DNA from: Amycolatopsis tucumanensis
GTDB taxonomy: Bacteria > Actinomycetota > Actinomycetes > Mycobacteriales > Pseudonocardiaceae
Assembly: GCF_021654135.1 (NCBI RefSeq)
Contig: NZ_JAKGSD010000015.1
Location: 1 to 64,000, forward strand
Direction: 5' to 3'
Length of the DNA: 64,000 bases
Both the position numbers and the translations under genes were made by a program. Below the pieces are notes generated by a model. That model was not told where the DNA came from. It searched no databases and was given only the letters and a program-made list of their open reading frames with translations. Below are positions 51,461 through 60,921 of the stretch, piece by piece (position 1 is the first letter of the stretch; each line of letters starts with the position of its first letter).

Positions 51461-52498
51461 ATGGGGCAGACGAGGCCGGGTCTCAAGGACGTCGCGGAAC
51501 GCGCAGGTGTCGGTGTCTCTTCCGTTTCCCGCGTTCTTTCGGGTCACCCGGACGTGAGCGTGAAAATGCGTGACCGGGTCATGGCGGCGGTCGACGAGAT
51601 CGGCTACCGGCCGGACATCTTCGCGCGTGGACTTCGTGGTGGGCCCACGATGTCGGTCGGGCTGGTGATCGGTGACATCTCCAATCCACTGTTGTCCGAG
51701 ATCAGTCTCGGCGCGGAGAGCGAGCTCCGCCGTGCCGGCTACTCCCTCCTGTTCGTGAACTCGATGAACGATCCCGAACTCGAGGCGCAGAACATCCTGC
51801 TTTTCCAGGACCGGCACGTGGACGGACTGCTCCTGTCGCTCAGCGCGGAGGACGATGCCGGCGTACTGGCGGCTCTTCGGACCATCCAGGCGCCGTTGGT
51901 GCTGATCGACCGGGAGCTCGACGATTCGGGCGAGCAGCTCATGCCGAGCGCGGTGCTGTGCGACCACCGCGGGGGGATGCGTGCGGCCATCGCCCATCTG
52001 CTCGATCTCGGACACCGGCGGATCGGGTGCATCCTGGGCGGGCACGCGCGATTCGCGCGCATGCGGCGGCAAGGCGTGGAGGAGGCGTACGCCGAGCGGG
52101 GCCTGCCTCCCACCTACAACATCGTCCAGGGCCCGCTCGATGCCGATCACGGCCAGGCGGCGACCTCGCGGCTGCTGGACATGCGGGAGCGGCCGACCGC
52201 CCTCGTCGTCGGCGGGAACCAGCTGCTCAAGGGATGCTTGCGCGAACTGCGGTCGCGCCGCGTGGTGGTCGGGGCGGACCTGTCGCTGATCAGCTGCGAC
52301 GAGACCGATTTGACAGAGATGCACGATCCACCCATCGCGGTCGTGCGGCGTGACACCCACCAGCTGGGGCGGACGGCGGCTGGGCTGCTCCTCCGTCGCA
52401 TCCAGGATCCCGAAGAGGGCCCAGTCACCACCGTCCACCCCACGCAGTTCGTTCCCCGGGCGAGCGTCGTCCCGGTCCGCGAGACCGCCGGCGCCTGA
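51461..52498 (+). CDS. LacI-family regulator of the catabolic cluster
   Basis: A 345-residue regulator. The N-terminal helix-turn-helix is LKDVAERAGVGVSSVSRVLSG followed by the hinge-helix region GYRPDIFARGLRGG; the ligand-binding periplasmic-like domain has VGLVIGDISNPLLSEI, HRRIGCILGG and the C-terminal TQFVPRASVVPV. ATG 51461 is used; a GTG two codons earlier is possible. Operators CTGGNAANNTTNCCAG at 53707 and 53845 match this family's usual central AACGTT-type dyads. Confidence 0.95.
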   Translation: MGQTRPGLKDVAERAGVGVSSVSRVLSGHPDVSVKMRDRVMAAVDEIGYRPDIFARGLRGGPTMSVGLVIGDISNPLLSEISLGAESELRRAGYSLLFVNSMNDPELEAQNILLFQDRHVDGLLLSLSAEDDAGVLAALRTIQAPLVLIDRELDDSGEQLMPSAVLCDHRGGMRAAIAHLLDLGHRRIGCILGGHARFARMRRQGVEEAYAERGLPPTYNIVQGPLDADHGQAATSRLLDMRERPTALVVGGNQLLKGCLRELRSRRVVVGADLSLISCDETDLTEMHDPPIAVVRRDTHQLGRTAAGLLLRRIQDPEEGPVTTVHPTQFVPRASVVPVRETAGA

Positions 52499-52521
52499 GG
52501 GGCGGCGCCCGCCGCGTGCTG

Positions 52522-53679
52522 CTACCCGGCCTCGACGCGGTGAAAGCGGATGTAGTCCTCGTCGAGCTCCCAGCCCAGTCCGGGCCGGTCGGGCAGCGTG
52601 ATGACGCCGTCGACCAGCGACGGCCGGTTCGCGATCAGGTTCCACCAGATCGGGTCCCGCTGCGGATCGAAGCACTCCGCGTAGAGGCCGTGCGGGATCG
52701 AGGCGAGGAGGTGGCTTGAGAGCTGGGGCTCCTCGTGGTGAGCCATCTGCACGTCGAAGGCAGCCGCCATCCCGGCGACCCGGCGCCACTCGGTTGGCCC
52801 GCCCGTCCACGACGCGTCGAAGTTGCAGACGTCGATCGCGCCGGCGACCATCAGATCGCGGGCACCGCCGGCCGAGTACTCGCTCTGGCCCGCGCACACG
52901 CGCACCCCGGTGGCGTACCGGACGTCCCGCATCGCGCGCCGGTCGTTGTGCCACTGGCAGGGTTCCTCCAGCCAGTGCAGGTCGAGGTCGGCGACCCGGC
53001 GGGTGAAAGTGATCGCGTCCTGCACGGTCCAGCCCTGATTGGCGTCGGCGGCCAGGATGAAGCCCGGGCCGGCAGCCTCGCGGGCGCGCCGGAACCGCTC
53101 GGCGTCCTCGACCGGGTCCGCGCCGCCCACCTTGAACTTCATTCCGGCCAAGCCCCGCTCCTTCAGGACGGCGATCTCGTCCTCGATGCTGAGCGGACTG
53201 TCGTAGTAGCCACCGATCGAGATCATCGGCACGGCGTTGCGGTATCCACCCCAGAGCCGCCACAGCGGCTGGCCCACCAGTTTGCCCACGGCGTCCCAGA
53301 TCGCGCTGTCCACGCACGCGCACGCGACCAAGCCGAGCCGCCGGTCTCGCAGGATGTCGAAGGTTGCGGGGCGCGCGAGCGACCAGCAGCGTTCGACCGC
53401 CATCGCGTCCTGGCCGATCAGCCGCGGCTCGATCTCGCGGTGAATGATCGCGTCGATCTCCAGAAGGGCCGCGTCCTCGTCGCCGGCGTAGGCTTCGCCG
53501 ACGATCCCTTCCTCCGTGTACACGCGGGTGACGATGGTCGAACGGTGGCTCATCTGGTAGTAGCTGCCGCGGAAGACCCGGGCCAGCGGAACGCGGATCG
53601 GAACGGTCTCGATCTTGCGGATGGTCAGTCCCGTCAACGTGGGGATTTCCGCCGCGACCGGCGAAACATCGAGCGGCAT
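52522..53679 (-). CDS. Enolase-superfamily (mandelate racemase/MLE-like) enzyme
   Basis: A 385-residue enzyme that abstracts an alpha-proton next to a carboxylate. The barrel motif GMKFKVGG holds the KxK bases; metal ligands are in LAADANQGW (Asp), WLEEPCQWHND (Glu) and AGQSEYSAGG (Glu); QMAHHEEPQL carries the second-side His. The KxK plus His arrangement is of the mandelate-racemase subgroup, which dehydrates sugar acids or epimerises 2-hydroxy acids. Divergent from the SnoaL-ALDH-MFS operon with LacI-like operators between. Confidence 0.9.
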   Translation of the reverse strand: MPLDVSPVAAEIPTLTGLTIRKIETVPIRVPLARVFRGSYYQMSHRSTIVTRVYTEEGIVGEAYAGDEDAALLEIDAIIHREIEPRLIGQDAMAVERCWSLARPATFDILRDRRLGLVACACVDSAIWDAVGKLVGQPLWRLWGGYRNAVPMISIGGYYDSPLSIEDEIAVLKERGLAGMKFKVGGADPVEDAERFRRAREAAGPGFILAADANQGWTVQDAITFTRRVADLDLHWLEEPCQWHNDRRAMRDVRYATGVRVCAGQSEYSAGGARDLMVAGAIDVCNFDASWTGGPTEWRRVAGMAAAFDVQMAHHEEPQLSSHLLASIPHGLYAECFDPQRDPIWWNLIANRPSLVDGVITLPDRPGLGWELDEDYIRFHRVEAG

Positions 53680-53706
53680 GGTTGATCGGACTCCTCTGTC
53701 TAATGT

Positions 53707-53722
53707 CTGGGAACGTTACCAG
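53707..53722. promoter_or_regulatory. LacI-type operator O1
   Basis: CTGGGAACGTTACCAG, a 16-bp near-perfect dyad with central AACGTT, typical for LacI-family repressors. It sits 28 bp upstream of the enolase-superfamily ATG. The second copy at 53845-53860 shares CTGGNAANNTTNCCAG. Confidence 0.7.
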
Positions 53723-53844
53723 AATAGCAGCATGGAGAAGTGTCCTCCAACCTTCGCTCCGGCGACCCCAAGTGGCCGTTCATCCAGCGGCTGACCAGGG
53801 ATTATGTGGAACAGGATTCAGTGCTTGGCCGATCGGAGCCTCGA

Positions 53845-53860
53845 CTGGTAAGGTTTCCAG
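53845..53860. promoter_or_regulatory. LacI-type operator O2
   Basis: CTGGTAAGGTTTCCAG, the same CTGGNAANNTTNCCAG pattern as O1, 138 bp away and 33 bp upstream of the double-SnoaL ATG at 53893. The pair covers both divergent promoters, so the nearby LacI protein probably represses both operons, perhaps by looping. Confidence 0.6.
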
Positions 53861-53892
53861 CCAGCAGGCGAGTACACGACGGAGGCCGAGCC

Positions 53893-54792
53893 ATGACGAC
53901 GATCGATGCCGAACTACGCCGGAAGAACCGGGAGGCCGTCGAGACGTTCATCGACACGAACAAGCGGGACCAGTACCTCGACCAGTGGGCCGACGACGGT
54001 GTGAAGGAACTGCCGTTCGCCGTGCTGGAGGAAACGCGCTGGGCCGGTATCGCCGAGATCCGCCGGAACAGCGAGGAGAACGCCGTCCGGCGGGCCGGGG
54101 GTGACGCCTCCCGGCTCGACCTCCGTATTTTCGAGGGTGCCGATCCGAACGTCTTCTGGGTGACCAACCGGTGCTCCGAGGAGAAGACGTTCAACGGGGC
54201 GCCCTACCCGCAGCGGTACGTCCACCAGCTCGTCCTGCGGGACGGGAAGGTGGTCGTCTACCGGGAGTTCTTCAGCTCCTTGGTGCTTGAGCGCGCACTG
54301 CTCCGCCAAGCGCCACCCGGCTTGCCCGGCTGGACCCCGGTCGCCTATGACCCCCCACGGGAATTCGACCAGGCCGCCGCGACAGCCGCCGCGGAGAGTG
54401 CGCGCGTCGTCGAGGCCTGGCTGACGGCGGACCTGTCGGACCCGAAGTCCCGGGACGAGCTGTGGGCCGACGATGCGCTCTTCGAGTTCCCGTTCGCCCC
54501 GCCGAACCAGGCGAAGGCGGCCTGGCGCGGCCAGGAAGAACTCAGAGCCCGCGCCGAGTGGTTCGCCGAGAATTTCGCGGGCTGCGCCCACGTTGACATC
54601 GAGCTGTTCCCGTCGGTGGACCCGGGCCTGGTGTGGGCACGCAGCCGGATGGCGGACACCGCCACCGCTTTCGGCCGGCCCTACCCGCAGAGCTACCTCT
54701 TCGCGTTCAACGTGCGCGACGGTCTGGTGCAGCTGGCGCAGGTCTACCACGACCCGCTGCTGGTGGCGACCGTGCTCCCGTTGGCCGGCTGA
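53893..54792 (+). CDS. Double SnoaL/NTF2-like domain protein (PhzA/B-like)
   Basis: A 299-residue protein of two similar NTF2-fold halves: residues ~8-135 (VETFIDTNKRDQYLDQWADDG, YPQRYVHQLVLRDGKVVVY) and ~165-295 (VEAWLTADLSDPKSRDELWADDA, YPQSYLFAFNVRDGLVQLAQVYHD). The pairs WADDG/WADDA and YPQRY/YPQSY show an internal duplication. Such domains act as isomerases, cyclases or dehydratases. GGAGG stands seven nt before ATG 53893. First gene of the plus operon. Confidence 0.85.
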   Translation: MTTIDAELRRKNREAVETFIDTNKRDQYLDQWADDGVKELPFAVLEETRWAGIAEIRRNSEENAVRRAGGDASRLDLRIFEGADPNVFWVTNRCSEEKTFNGAPYPQRYVHQLVLRDGKVVVYREFFSSLVLERALLRQAPPGLPGWTPVAYDPPREFDQAAATAAAESARVVEAWLTADLSDPKSRDELWADDALFEFPFAPPNQAKAAWRGQEELRARAEWFAENFAGCAHVDIELFPSVDPGLVWARSRMADTATAFGRPYPQSYLFAFNVRDGLVQLAQVYHDPLLVATVLPLAG

Positions 54793-54794
54793 GC

Positions 54795-56261
54795 ATGCGA
54801 GAGTACGAGCTCGCGCTGGGCGGGACCTGGCGGCCGGCGGTGTCCGGGGCCACGTATGAGACGGTGAACCCGTACACGGGGCGGGCCTGGGCGCGGGTGC
54901 CGGACGCCGGCGCGGCGGACATCGACGCCGCCGTCCGCGCGGCGCGGACCGCGCTCGACGGCGTGTGGGGGCAGCTGTCCGGATTCGACCGTGCCGCGCT
55001 CATGCGGCGGCTGGCGGACATCGTGGAGCGGGACGCCGACCGGCTGGCGGTCGTCGAAACCACGGACAACGGAAAGCTCCTCAGGGAGACCCGTCAGCAG
55101 GCGGCCGGGTTGGCGGCCTGGCTACGCTACTTCGCGGGACTCGCCGACAAGCTCCACGGCGACACCATCCCGTCGGCCAAGCCGAACTACTTCGTCTACA
55201 CCCGCCCAGAGCCGGCGGGCGTGATCGCGGCCATCGTCCCGTGGAACTCGCCGCTGGCCCTGCTGCACTGGAAGCTGGCGCCGGCACTGGCGGCGGGATG
55301 CACGCTCGTCGTCAAGCCGTCGGAGTCGACGCCGGTGTCCGCTTTGGAGTATGCCCGGCTGTTCGAGGAAGCCGGCTTCCCGCCCGGGGTGCTGAACGTG
55401 ATCACCGGGCAAAGCGCCGAACTGGGCAGGGCGCTGGTCGACCACCCGGGCGTCGACAAGATCGCCTTCACCGGATCGCCGGCGGTCGGAGCGGCGATCG
55501 CCGCGAGCGCGGGGGCCCGGCTGACGCCGGTCCTGCTGGAGCTGGGCGGCAAGTCCGCCCAGGTCGTCCTGCCGGACGCCGATCTTGAGGCCGCGGCGAA
55601 CGGCGTGATCGCCGGCATCTTCGCCGCCGGCGGGCAGACCTGCATCGCAGGCTCCCGGCTCGTGGTCCACCGTGACGTCCGCGAGCAGCTGCTCGGACTG
55701 ATAGTCGATCGGGCAAAGGCCATCCGGCTGGGCGACCCACTCCTGCCCGACACGGAGATGGGGCCGCTGGCGAACCAGCGACAGCTGGACACCGTCCTGG
55801 GGTTCATCGACCGTGCGGTCGCGGCAGGCGCCTCTGTTGTCACGGGCGGCCGGCGTGATCCCGAGCTGGGTGGACTCTTTGTGGAGCCGACGATCCTCAC
55901 CGACGTGGTGCGCGACGCCGAAATCGCGCAGAAGGAGGTCTTCGGGCCGGTGCTGGCCGTGTTGGACGTCGCGAGCGAGGAGGAGGCGATCGCCGTCGCC
56001 AACAGCACCGAATTCAGCCTCGGGGCCGGCCTGTGGACCTCGGACGTCGGGCGGGCCCATCGTGTCGCCGCCCGGCTGCGCGCCGGCACCGTGTGGGTCA
56101 ACAGCTACCGCGCGGTCGCGCCGAACGTGCCCTTCGGCGGCAGCGGAGCCAGCGGCTGGGGGCGCGAAAACGGCCGCCACGCCGTTGACGAGTTCCTCCA
56201 CACGAAAGCGGTGTGGATCGAGACCGCGGGCGAAGTCCGCGATCCGTTCGTCGTCGGCTGA
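54795..56261 (+). CDS. Aldehyde dehydrogenase
   Basis: A 488-residue NAD(P)-dependent ALDH. IVPWNSPLALLHWKLAPALAAG and KPSESTPVSALEYARL form the cofactor site, LLELGGKSAQVV holds the general-base Glu, GGQTCIAGSRLVVH the catalytic Cys, and EVFGPVLAVLDV the conserved EVFGPV. Length is normal. Substrate unknown; it could oxidise the aldehyde left after side-chain cleavage. It starts two bases after the SnoaL protein stop. Confidence 0.93.
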   Translation: MREYELALGGTWRPAVSGATYETVNPYTGRAWARVPDAGAADIDAAVRAARTALDGVWGQLSGFDRAALMRRLADIVERDADRLAVVETTDNGKLLRETRQQAAGLAAWLRYFAGLADKLHGDTIPSAKPNYFVYTRPEPAGVIAAIVPWNSPLALLHWKLAPALAAGCTLVVKPSESTPVSALEYARLFEEAGFPPGVLNVITGQSAELGRALVDHPGVDKIAFTGSPAVGAAIAASAGARLTPVLLELGGKSAQVVLPDADLEAAANGVIAGIFAAGGQTCIAGSRLVVHRDVREQLLGLIVDRAKAIRLGDPLLPDTEMGPLANQRQLDTVLGFIDRAVAAGASVVTGGRRDPELGGLFVEPTILTDVVRDAEIAQKEVFGPVLAVLDVASEEEAIAVANSTEFSLGAGLWTSDVGRAHRVAARLRAGTVWVNSYRAVAPNVPFGGSGASGWGRENGRHAVDEFLHTKAVWIETAGEVRDPFVVG

Positions 56262-56310
56262 CCGCCGGCATCCCGTCCACCCATGACTGGTCAAAGGAGA
56301 TCAGGAAGAC

Positions 56311-57711
56311 ATGGCCACACCCACCGACCCGCCACGTGAAGCGGGTGAACTCACGTCACGCCGCTCGGCCCGTGCGATCATCGCGGGCAGCGCGGGCACC
56401 TTCATCGAGTGGTACGACTACGGCCTCTACGCCTACGTCGCCGGGATCGTATTCGCCCCACTGTTCTTCCCGCCGAGTGCCGGCAGTGCCGCGACGATCG
56501 GGACCTTCGGCGCGTTCGCCGCGGGCTTCATCGCGCGGCCGATCGGCGGTATCGTGCTCGGCGCCTTGAGCGACCGTTGGGGCCGGCGCCCGATCCTGCT
56601 GGCCTCCATCGTGCTGGTCGGTGTGGCCACCGCGGCGATCGGGTTCATCCCGCCGTACGCGTCCATCGGAGTCTGGGCACCGGTGCTGCTGGTCCTCTGC
56701 CGGGTCGCCCAGGGGTTCGGCACGGGTGCCGAGCTCGGCACCGCGATGGTCTATGTGAACGAGTCCGCGCGGCCGCGCACCAAGGGCTTCCAGACGTCGT
56801 TCCTCTACAACGCCACCATGGCCGGGTCGATCCTGTCATTGGTCTTCTTCGCCGCGATCAACCTCGTGGTCGGCCAGGCCGCGTTCGTGGCATGGGGCTG
56901 GCGCATCCCGTTCCTGTTCGCCGGGGTTCTGACAGTGCTCGCGCTCATCCTTCGCCGTGGGATGGAAGAGACCGCGGAGTACCGACGTGTCGAGGAGGCG
57001 CGCGCCCAAGGGCGCATCGCTCGCAGCCGGGCGAACCCGCTCGCCGCGATCAGGGCAGCGTTCGCCGCGAGCCCACGGAACTACCTCGCGGCCTTCCTCA
57101 TGCCGACCGCCAGCAACGTGATCGGGTACGTGGCCAACGCCTTCGGCATCAGCTACATGGCCAACCAGCTCAAGCTCACCTTCTCCCAAACGGCCCTGGC
57201 ACTGCTCGTCATGTACGTGGCCGGTGTCGTCGCTCTGCCCCTGTGGGGAAAGGCGTGCGACCGCTGGAGTGCGAAGACCGTCCTCCTCGTCGGCGCGATC
57301 GCCGGGATTCTGCTGGCGTTCCCGTACTTCGCGCTCCTCGGCACGCGGAACATGACCCTGGTCGTCATCGCGGGCGCAGTCCTCTGGGCGGTTTGCTGGT
57401 CCCCGAGCGTCGTCGCGCAGCTGGTGATCGGTCCGGTGCTCTTCCGCACCGAGTCGCGCGCCGCGGGTTTCACCTCGTCCCGCGAGCTCCAGCAGGCGCT
57501 CGTCGCGGGGCCGACCCCGCTTCTCGCTGCGGCCCTGATCATCCAGCTGGACGGCGCGCCGTGGTTGGTCGCGGGGCTGATCGTGGTGGCCCAAGTCGTC
57601 ACAGTGTTCTCGATCCGGCTCGGCAAGCCGCAGCTCTCGGCCGCCGAGATCGGCGCGGTGCCCGCGCATCGGGGCCTCACCGCCGCCGATCGCGAGCCGG
57701 CGAAGGCATGA
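56311..57711 (+). CDS. MHS-type major facilitator transporter
   Basis: A 466-residue 12-helix permease of the metabolite:H+ symporter group. GTFIEWYDYGLYAYVAG in helix 1, PIGGIVLGALSDRWGRRP between helices 2 and 3, and FQGFGTGAELGTAMVY-like helix 4 (AQGFGTGAELGTAMVYVNE) are family marks. MHS members import carboxylates and aromatic acids such as benzoate or 4-methylmuconolactone, which suits an aromatic catabolic cluster. Confidence 0.92.
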   Translation: MATPTDPPREAGELTSRRSARAIIAGSAGTFIEWYDYGLYAYVAGIVFAPLFFPPSAGSAATIGTFGAFAAGFIARPIGGIVLGALSDRWGRRPILLASIVLVGVATAAIGFIPPYASIGVWAPVLLVLCRVAQGFGTGAELGTAMVYVNESARPRTKGFQTSFLYNATMAGSILSLVFFAAINLVVGQAAFVAWGWRIPFLFAGVLTVLALILRRGMEETAEYRRVEEARAQGRIARSRANPLAAIRAAFAASPRNYLAAFLMPTASNVIGYVANAFGISYMANQLKLTFSQTALALLVMYVAGVVALPLWGKACDRWSAKTVLLVGAIAGILLAFPYFALLGTRNMTLVVIAGAVLWAVCWSPSVVAQLVIGPVLFRTESRAAGFTSSRELQQALVAGPTPLLAAALIIQLDGAPWLVAGLIVVAQVVTVFSIRLGKPQLSAAEIGAVPAHRGLTAADREPAKA

Positions 57712-57721
57712 GGCCGGGCGG

Positions 57722-58759
57722 ATGTCGAGTTCGGCCTTGCTGGAACGGTATTCGGTGCTGCGCGCCTCCGACATCGACGCGTTCCGGACGTCGGTGTCCC
57801 AGGTCCTCACCCCGCACCGGCTGACCCCGCACCGCGGACGCGGCGCCGTGACCGCCGATGTCGCCGTTGCCCCGCTGGGTCCACTCTCGCTGGTTTACGG
57901 CCAGCATCGCGGGGCCGAGCTCGGGGTGACGCTGACCGAGCAGATCGACTACTACGACGTCAACCTCTCGTGGGGCGGGCACAACCGCATCACCTGCGGC
58001 GCCGACGAGATCGTGGTGGACCGGAACACCGCCGGGATCATCTCACCGTCGATGCCGGTGAGCATGCGGCTGAGCGCCGAGTACCGGCAGCTCCACGTCC
58101 GGATCGAGCGCGCTGCGCTCGAGGCTCGCCTCGAGGAACTGCTCGACCGCCCGATCACGACGCCGTTGGTGTTCCGCCCCGCGATGGACCTGCGCGCCCC
58201 GGCCGCCGGGACGTGGGCGCGGGCGGTGACTCTGCTGGTCGGCGACCTGGGAACGGGCACGGGGCTGGCGGCGGCTTGGACACTCGGCGACAACCCCTGG
58301 TCGGCGTTTCTGATGAGCGGCCTGCTGCTCGCCCAACCACACAACTACAGCGCCCAGCTCGCCGGCAGCCGCGCCTACGCCCACCGGCCCGGACCACTGC
58401 GGCGGGCTGTCGAGCTCATCGAGACCCGGCCCGGCAGCGACCTGTCATTGGAGCGGCTCGCGCGCCACGCAGGAGTGAGCTCTCGCTCGCTGCAACGCCA
58501 TTTCCAAGATCACATCGGCGTCTCACCGCGCGAGTACGTTCAGCGCATTCGGCTCGCGCGTGTCCGCGACGAGCTCGCCGCCGCCGGTCCGGGATCCGGC
58601 GTGACGGTGACGGAGGTGGCCCTGCGATGGGGCTTCACCCACGTTCCGCGCTTCGCCGGCGCTTACCGACGCCGCTTCGGCGAGTCACCCTCGACCACCT
58701 TGCGCGCACTCCCCGAGGGGACGCGCACCGACACTTCGAACCTTCAGGAGGAACTATGA
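57722..58759 (+). CDS. AraC-family regulator (AraC-binding-like domain)
   Basis: A 345-residue regulator: an N-terminal ~200-residue sensor of the AraC_binding_2 type (YDVNLSWGGHNRITCGADEIVV, VSMRLSAEYRQLHVRIER) and a C-terminal HTH_18 pair (LERLARHAGVSSRSLQRHFQDHIG, TEVALRWGFTHVPRFAGAYRRRFG). It may activate the operon it belongs to. The stop overlaps the next gene's ATG (ATGA). Confidence 0.93.
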   Translation: MSSSALLERYSVLRASDIDAFRTSVSQVLTPHRLTPHRGRGAVTADVAVAPLGPLSLVYGQHRGAELGVTLTEQIDYYDVNLSWGGHNRITCGADEIVVDRNTAGIISPSMPVSMRLSAEYRQLHVRIERAALEARLEELLDRPITTPLVFRPAMDLRAPAAGTWARAVTLLVGDLGTGTGLAAAWTLGDNPWSAFLMSGLLLAQPHNYSAQLAGSRAYAHRPGPLRRAVELIETRPGSDLSLERLARHAGVSSRSLQRHFQDHIGVSPREYVQRIRLARVRDELAAAGPGSGVTVTEVALRWGFTHVPRFAGAYRRRFGESPSTTLRALPEGTRTDTSNLQEEL

Positions 58760-59559
58760 CCACACAGGCTCTTTCGTCCGTGACGGTGCCGCTGCAGTAC
58801 GCAGACCCGGCCGAGCCTGCCGGGATCTTCTACGCCGGCCAGCACGCTGCTTCCACAGCCCGCTTCCGCTCCGTTGACACCACGATCACGAACGCCCGCC
58901 CGATCAGCGAGGACTTCCGTCTCGACGTGCACGGGTTCGCTCTGGTCGAGCACCAGACGAAGGTGCAGGACTTCACCGACGTCGAGGAGGTGGAGCGGGT
59001 CTACACGGCTGAGCTCGAGGAGCTGGTCAAGGCGGCGACCGGTGCGGTGAAGGTCGTTGTCTTCCACACGATGGCGCGCTTCGAGGACGGCGAGAAGCGG
59101 GGCGAACGCCCACCGGCGCGCGCGGCGCACGCCGACTACGACGGCGCGAGCTTCGAGGTCTGGATCCGCCGGGCCATGGGCGCCGAGGCCGACGAGTGGC
59201 TGGCGGGACGCTGGTCGGAGATCAACGTGTGGCGCGGCATCCGTCCGGTCGAACGGGTTCCTCTCGCTGTCGCCGACGCCCGCACCACCGGTCTGGACCA
59301 GTACGTGCCGGTCCCGATCCACGAACGACCGGACCAGCCGACGCCGTTCATCGGCCTGAACCTCGTGCACCACCCGAACCAGCGCTGGTACTACTTCCCG
59401 GACATGCAGCCGGACGAGGCGCTGCTGTTCCGCCTCTGGGACACCGACTCCTCGGTACCGTTCCCGGTGGCGCACAGCGCGATCGACGATCCCACCTCGC
59501 GCCCCGACGCAGCCCCGAGGGCCAGCGTGGAGGCACGCACCGTGGCGTTCTTCCGTTGA
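58756..59559 (+). CDS. CmcJ/NvfI-family oxidoreductase-like protein
   Basis: A 267-residue protein starting MTTQALSSVTVPLQYADPA, with FRSVDTTITNARPISEDFRLDVHGF, VVFHTMARFEDG, HADYDGASFEVWIRR, INVWRGIRPVERVPLAVADA and the C-terminal HSAIDDP. These segments match the CmcJ/AsaB/NvfI family, which includes cephamycin methoxylation and fungal hydroxylases of Fe/2-oxoglutarate type. AGGAGG precedes ATG 58756. It ends the plus operon. Function in the catabolic context unknown. Confidence 0.85.
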   Translation: MTTQALSSVTVPLQYADPAEPAGIFYAGQHAASTARFRSVDTTITNARPISEDFRLDVHGFALVEHQTKVQDFTDVEEVERVYTAELEELVKAATGAVKVVVFHTMARFEDGEKRGERPPARAAHADYDGASFEVWIRRAMGAEADEWLAGRWSEINVWRGIRPVERVPLAVADARTTGLDQYVPVPIHERPDQPTPFIGLNLVHHPNQRWYYFPDMQPDEALLFRLWDTDSSVPFPVAHSAIDDPTSRPDAAPRASVEARTVAFFR

Positions 59560-60921
59560 GAGAGGCTGATTTGCGCTCGTAGACAAGGTCTGCTCGTCGC
59601 GCGGTTGGTCTCGGGGGGCCCGGGGGACCGGCAGCCACGCCGCCTGTGCCGGCGAGCGGAGGGATGCCGCAGACCACGGCCGTCGACACGTTTCCGGACG
59701 CGAACAGGAAGGTCATATGACGAAATTCTTCCGGCCCATGCCGAATCGAGTCACGGTTCGCGAGTTCGCGATCAGATCGGCCATCTCTTGGCACACAGCC
59801 CAAAAGCAGTAATGCCGAGGACTCGAACCTGCGTGGCCAGGCGTACGGGCTGTCCGATTCCGCGGCACATGACGAGTGCAAGTCGCGAGCAGCGCCCTGC
59901 GCGGTGATCGGCCAGGAGCGGCTCCTCAATGGACCTGAACGATCCGCGCAGACTTGTGGAAGCCATGTTTCGCGAGTCGGCGCGGCGTCGGCCGCACAGT
60001 TCACGCCGAAGGGGTCATTCGTCTAGCCGTCGATGCCAGGTCGCGCCGACGGAGCGGGACGCGCGCAATGGGCTGTGGGGACGGAGCGAAAGTGGAGCCG
60101 CGAATGTTCGCATTGTTCGCTGAACCTTCCCGAGCGTGTCGCAACTGTCCCGCCTTACGCAGGGTATTCTCTGTTTTCGCAGGTCAGCGCTCTGTGCCGA
60201 CCACGCTGGGGGAGAAGTTTGACCTGTAGTAAAGGGGTCGGCCCTTCGATTTCCGGCGGTTGTCTGATCGAAGAACCTTGATAGTAGCTCTCGTCCGCTA
60301 CCATGCCGCGGCCGGAACCTCGATCAGGGGCCGGGCGCGGTGAGGTGCTGAGTATTCCCGGCGTTCCTCGTTTGCCTCGGCTCGTTGAGGCGTAGGGCGG
60401 TGTGGCTGTTGGTCTGCTCGACAAGGCTGGACCCAACCCTTCTTTTGGAGCTTTCGGGTGGCACTCAGCGGTGCGTCGCAGGGCCACGAGGGGCGTGGCC
60501 GGCAACCGCCCGGTGAACTGAGTCAAGAAAGCGGCTCGTCGCCTCAGCGTTGTTGTTCATGTTTCGCCGTGCGCTGCCGCGCAGCTCGTCGCTGTTCTCT
60601 TCGCGATGGTGCAACTCGACCCCGCCTTGACGTCGCGACATTTGGGAGGAATCCGACACTCCACTTGTTCTGCCATCTTTCGGGCTTTGTGATCCGGGGT
60701 TGCAGAGATGTGCTTGAGAGTCGGCAGTTGATGGCTTGTTGTCCGTTTTCTCGGCTGTTGGAAAATAGCGACCGGTTCAACGAGTGGCAATTGGCGACCG
60801 TCTTGATCACGCTGTGCTGATTAGCCTTTTCGGACTATTTTACTTATGTCAACTATCTGTGAGTCTGATCTTCGCTCTGGGTGGGTTGGGACCACCCGCT
60901 TGGGGATGAGGGGACCTCTTC
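59560..60921. other. 1.36-kb region without a recognised gene
   Basis: GC content falls through this stretch, and short open frames in all six phases have no coding bias. It contains a 3' tRNA-like fragment on minus near 59812 (see rejected list) and a TGTTGTTCATGTTTCG/CTGATTAGCCTTTTCGG type AT-richer end toward 60840. The region before 60922 should hold the promoter of the LamG gene. It may be the right border of the catabolic island. Confidence 0.45.

Noticed and set aside
59800..59835. A tRNA gene or att site on the minus strand (GGTTCGAGTCCTCGGCAT)
   Set aside because: The T-stem pairs at only three of five positions and no acceptor or anticodon arm is present.
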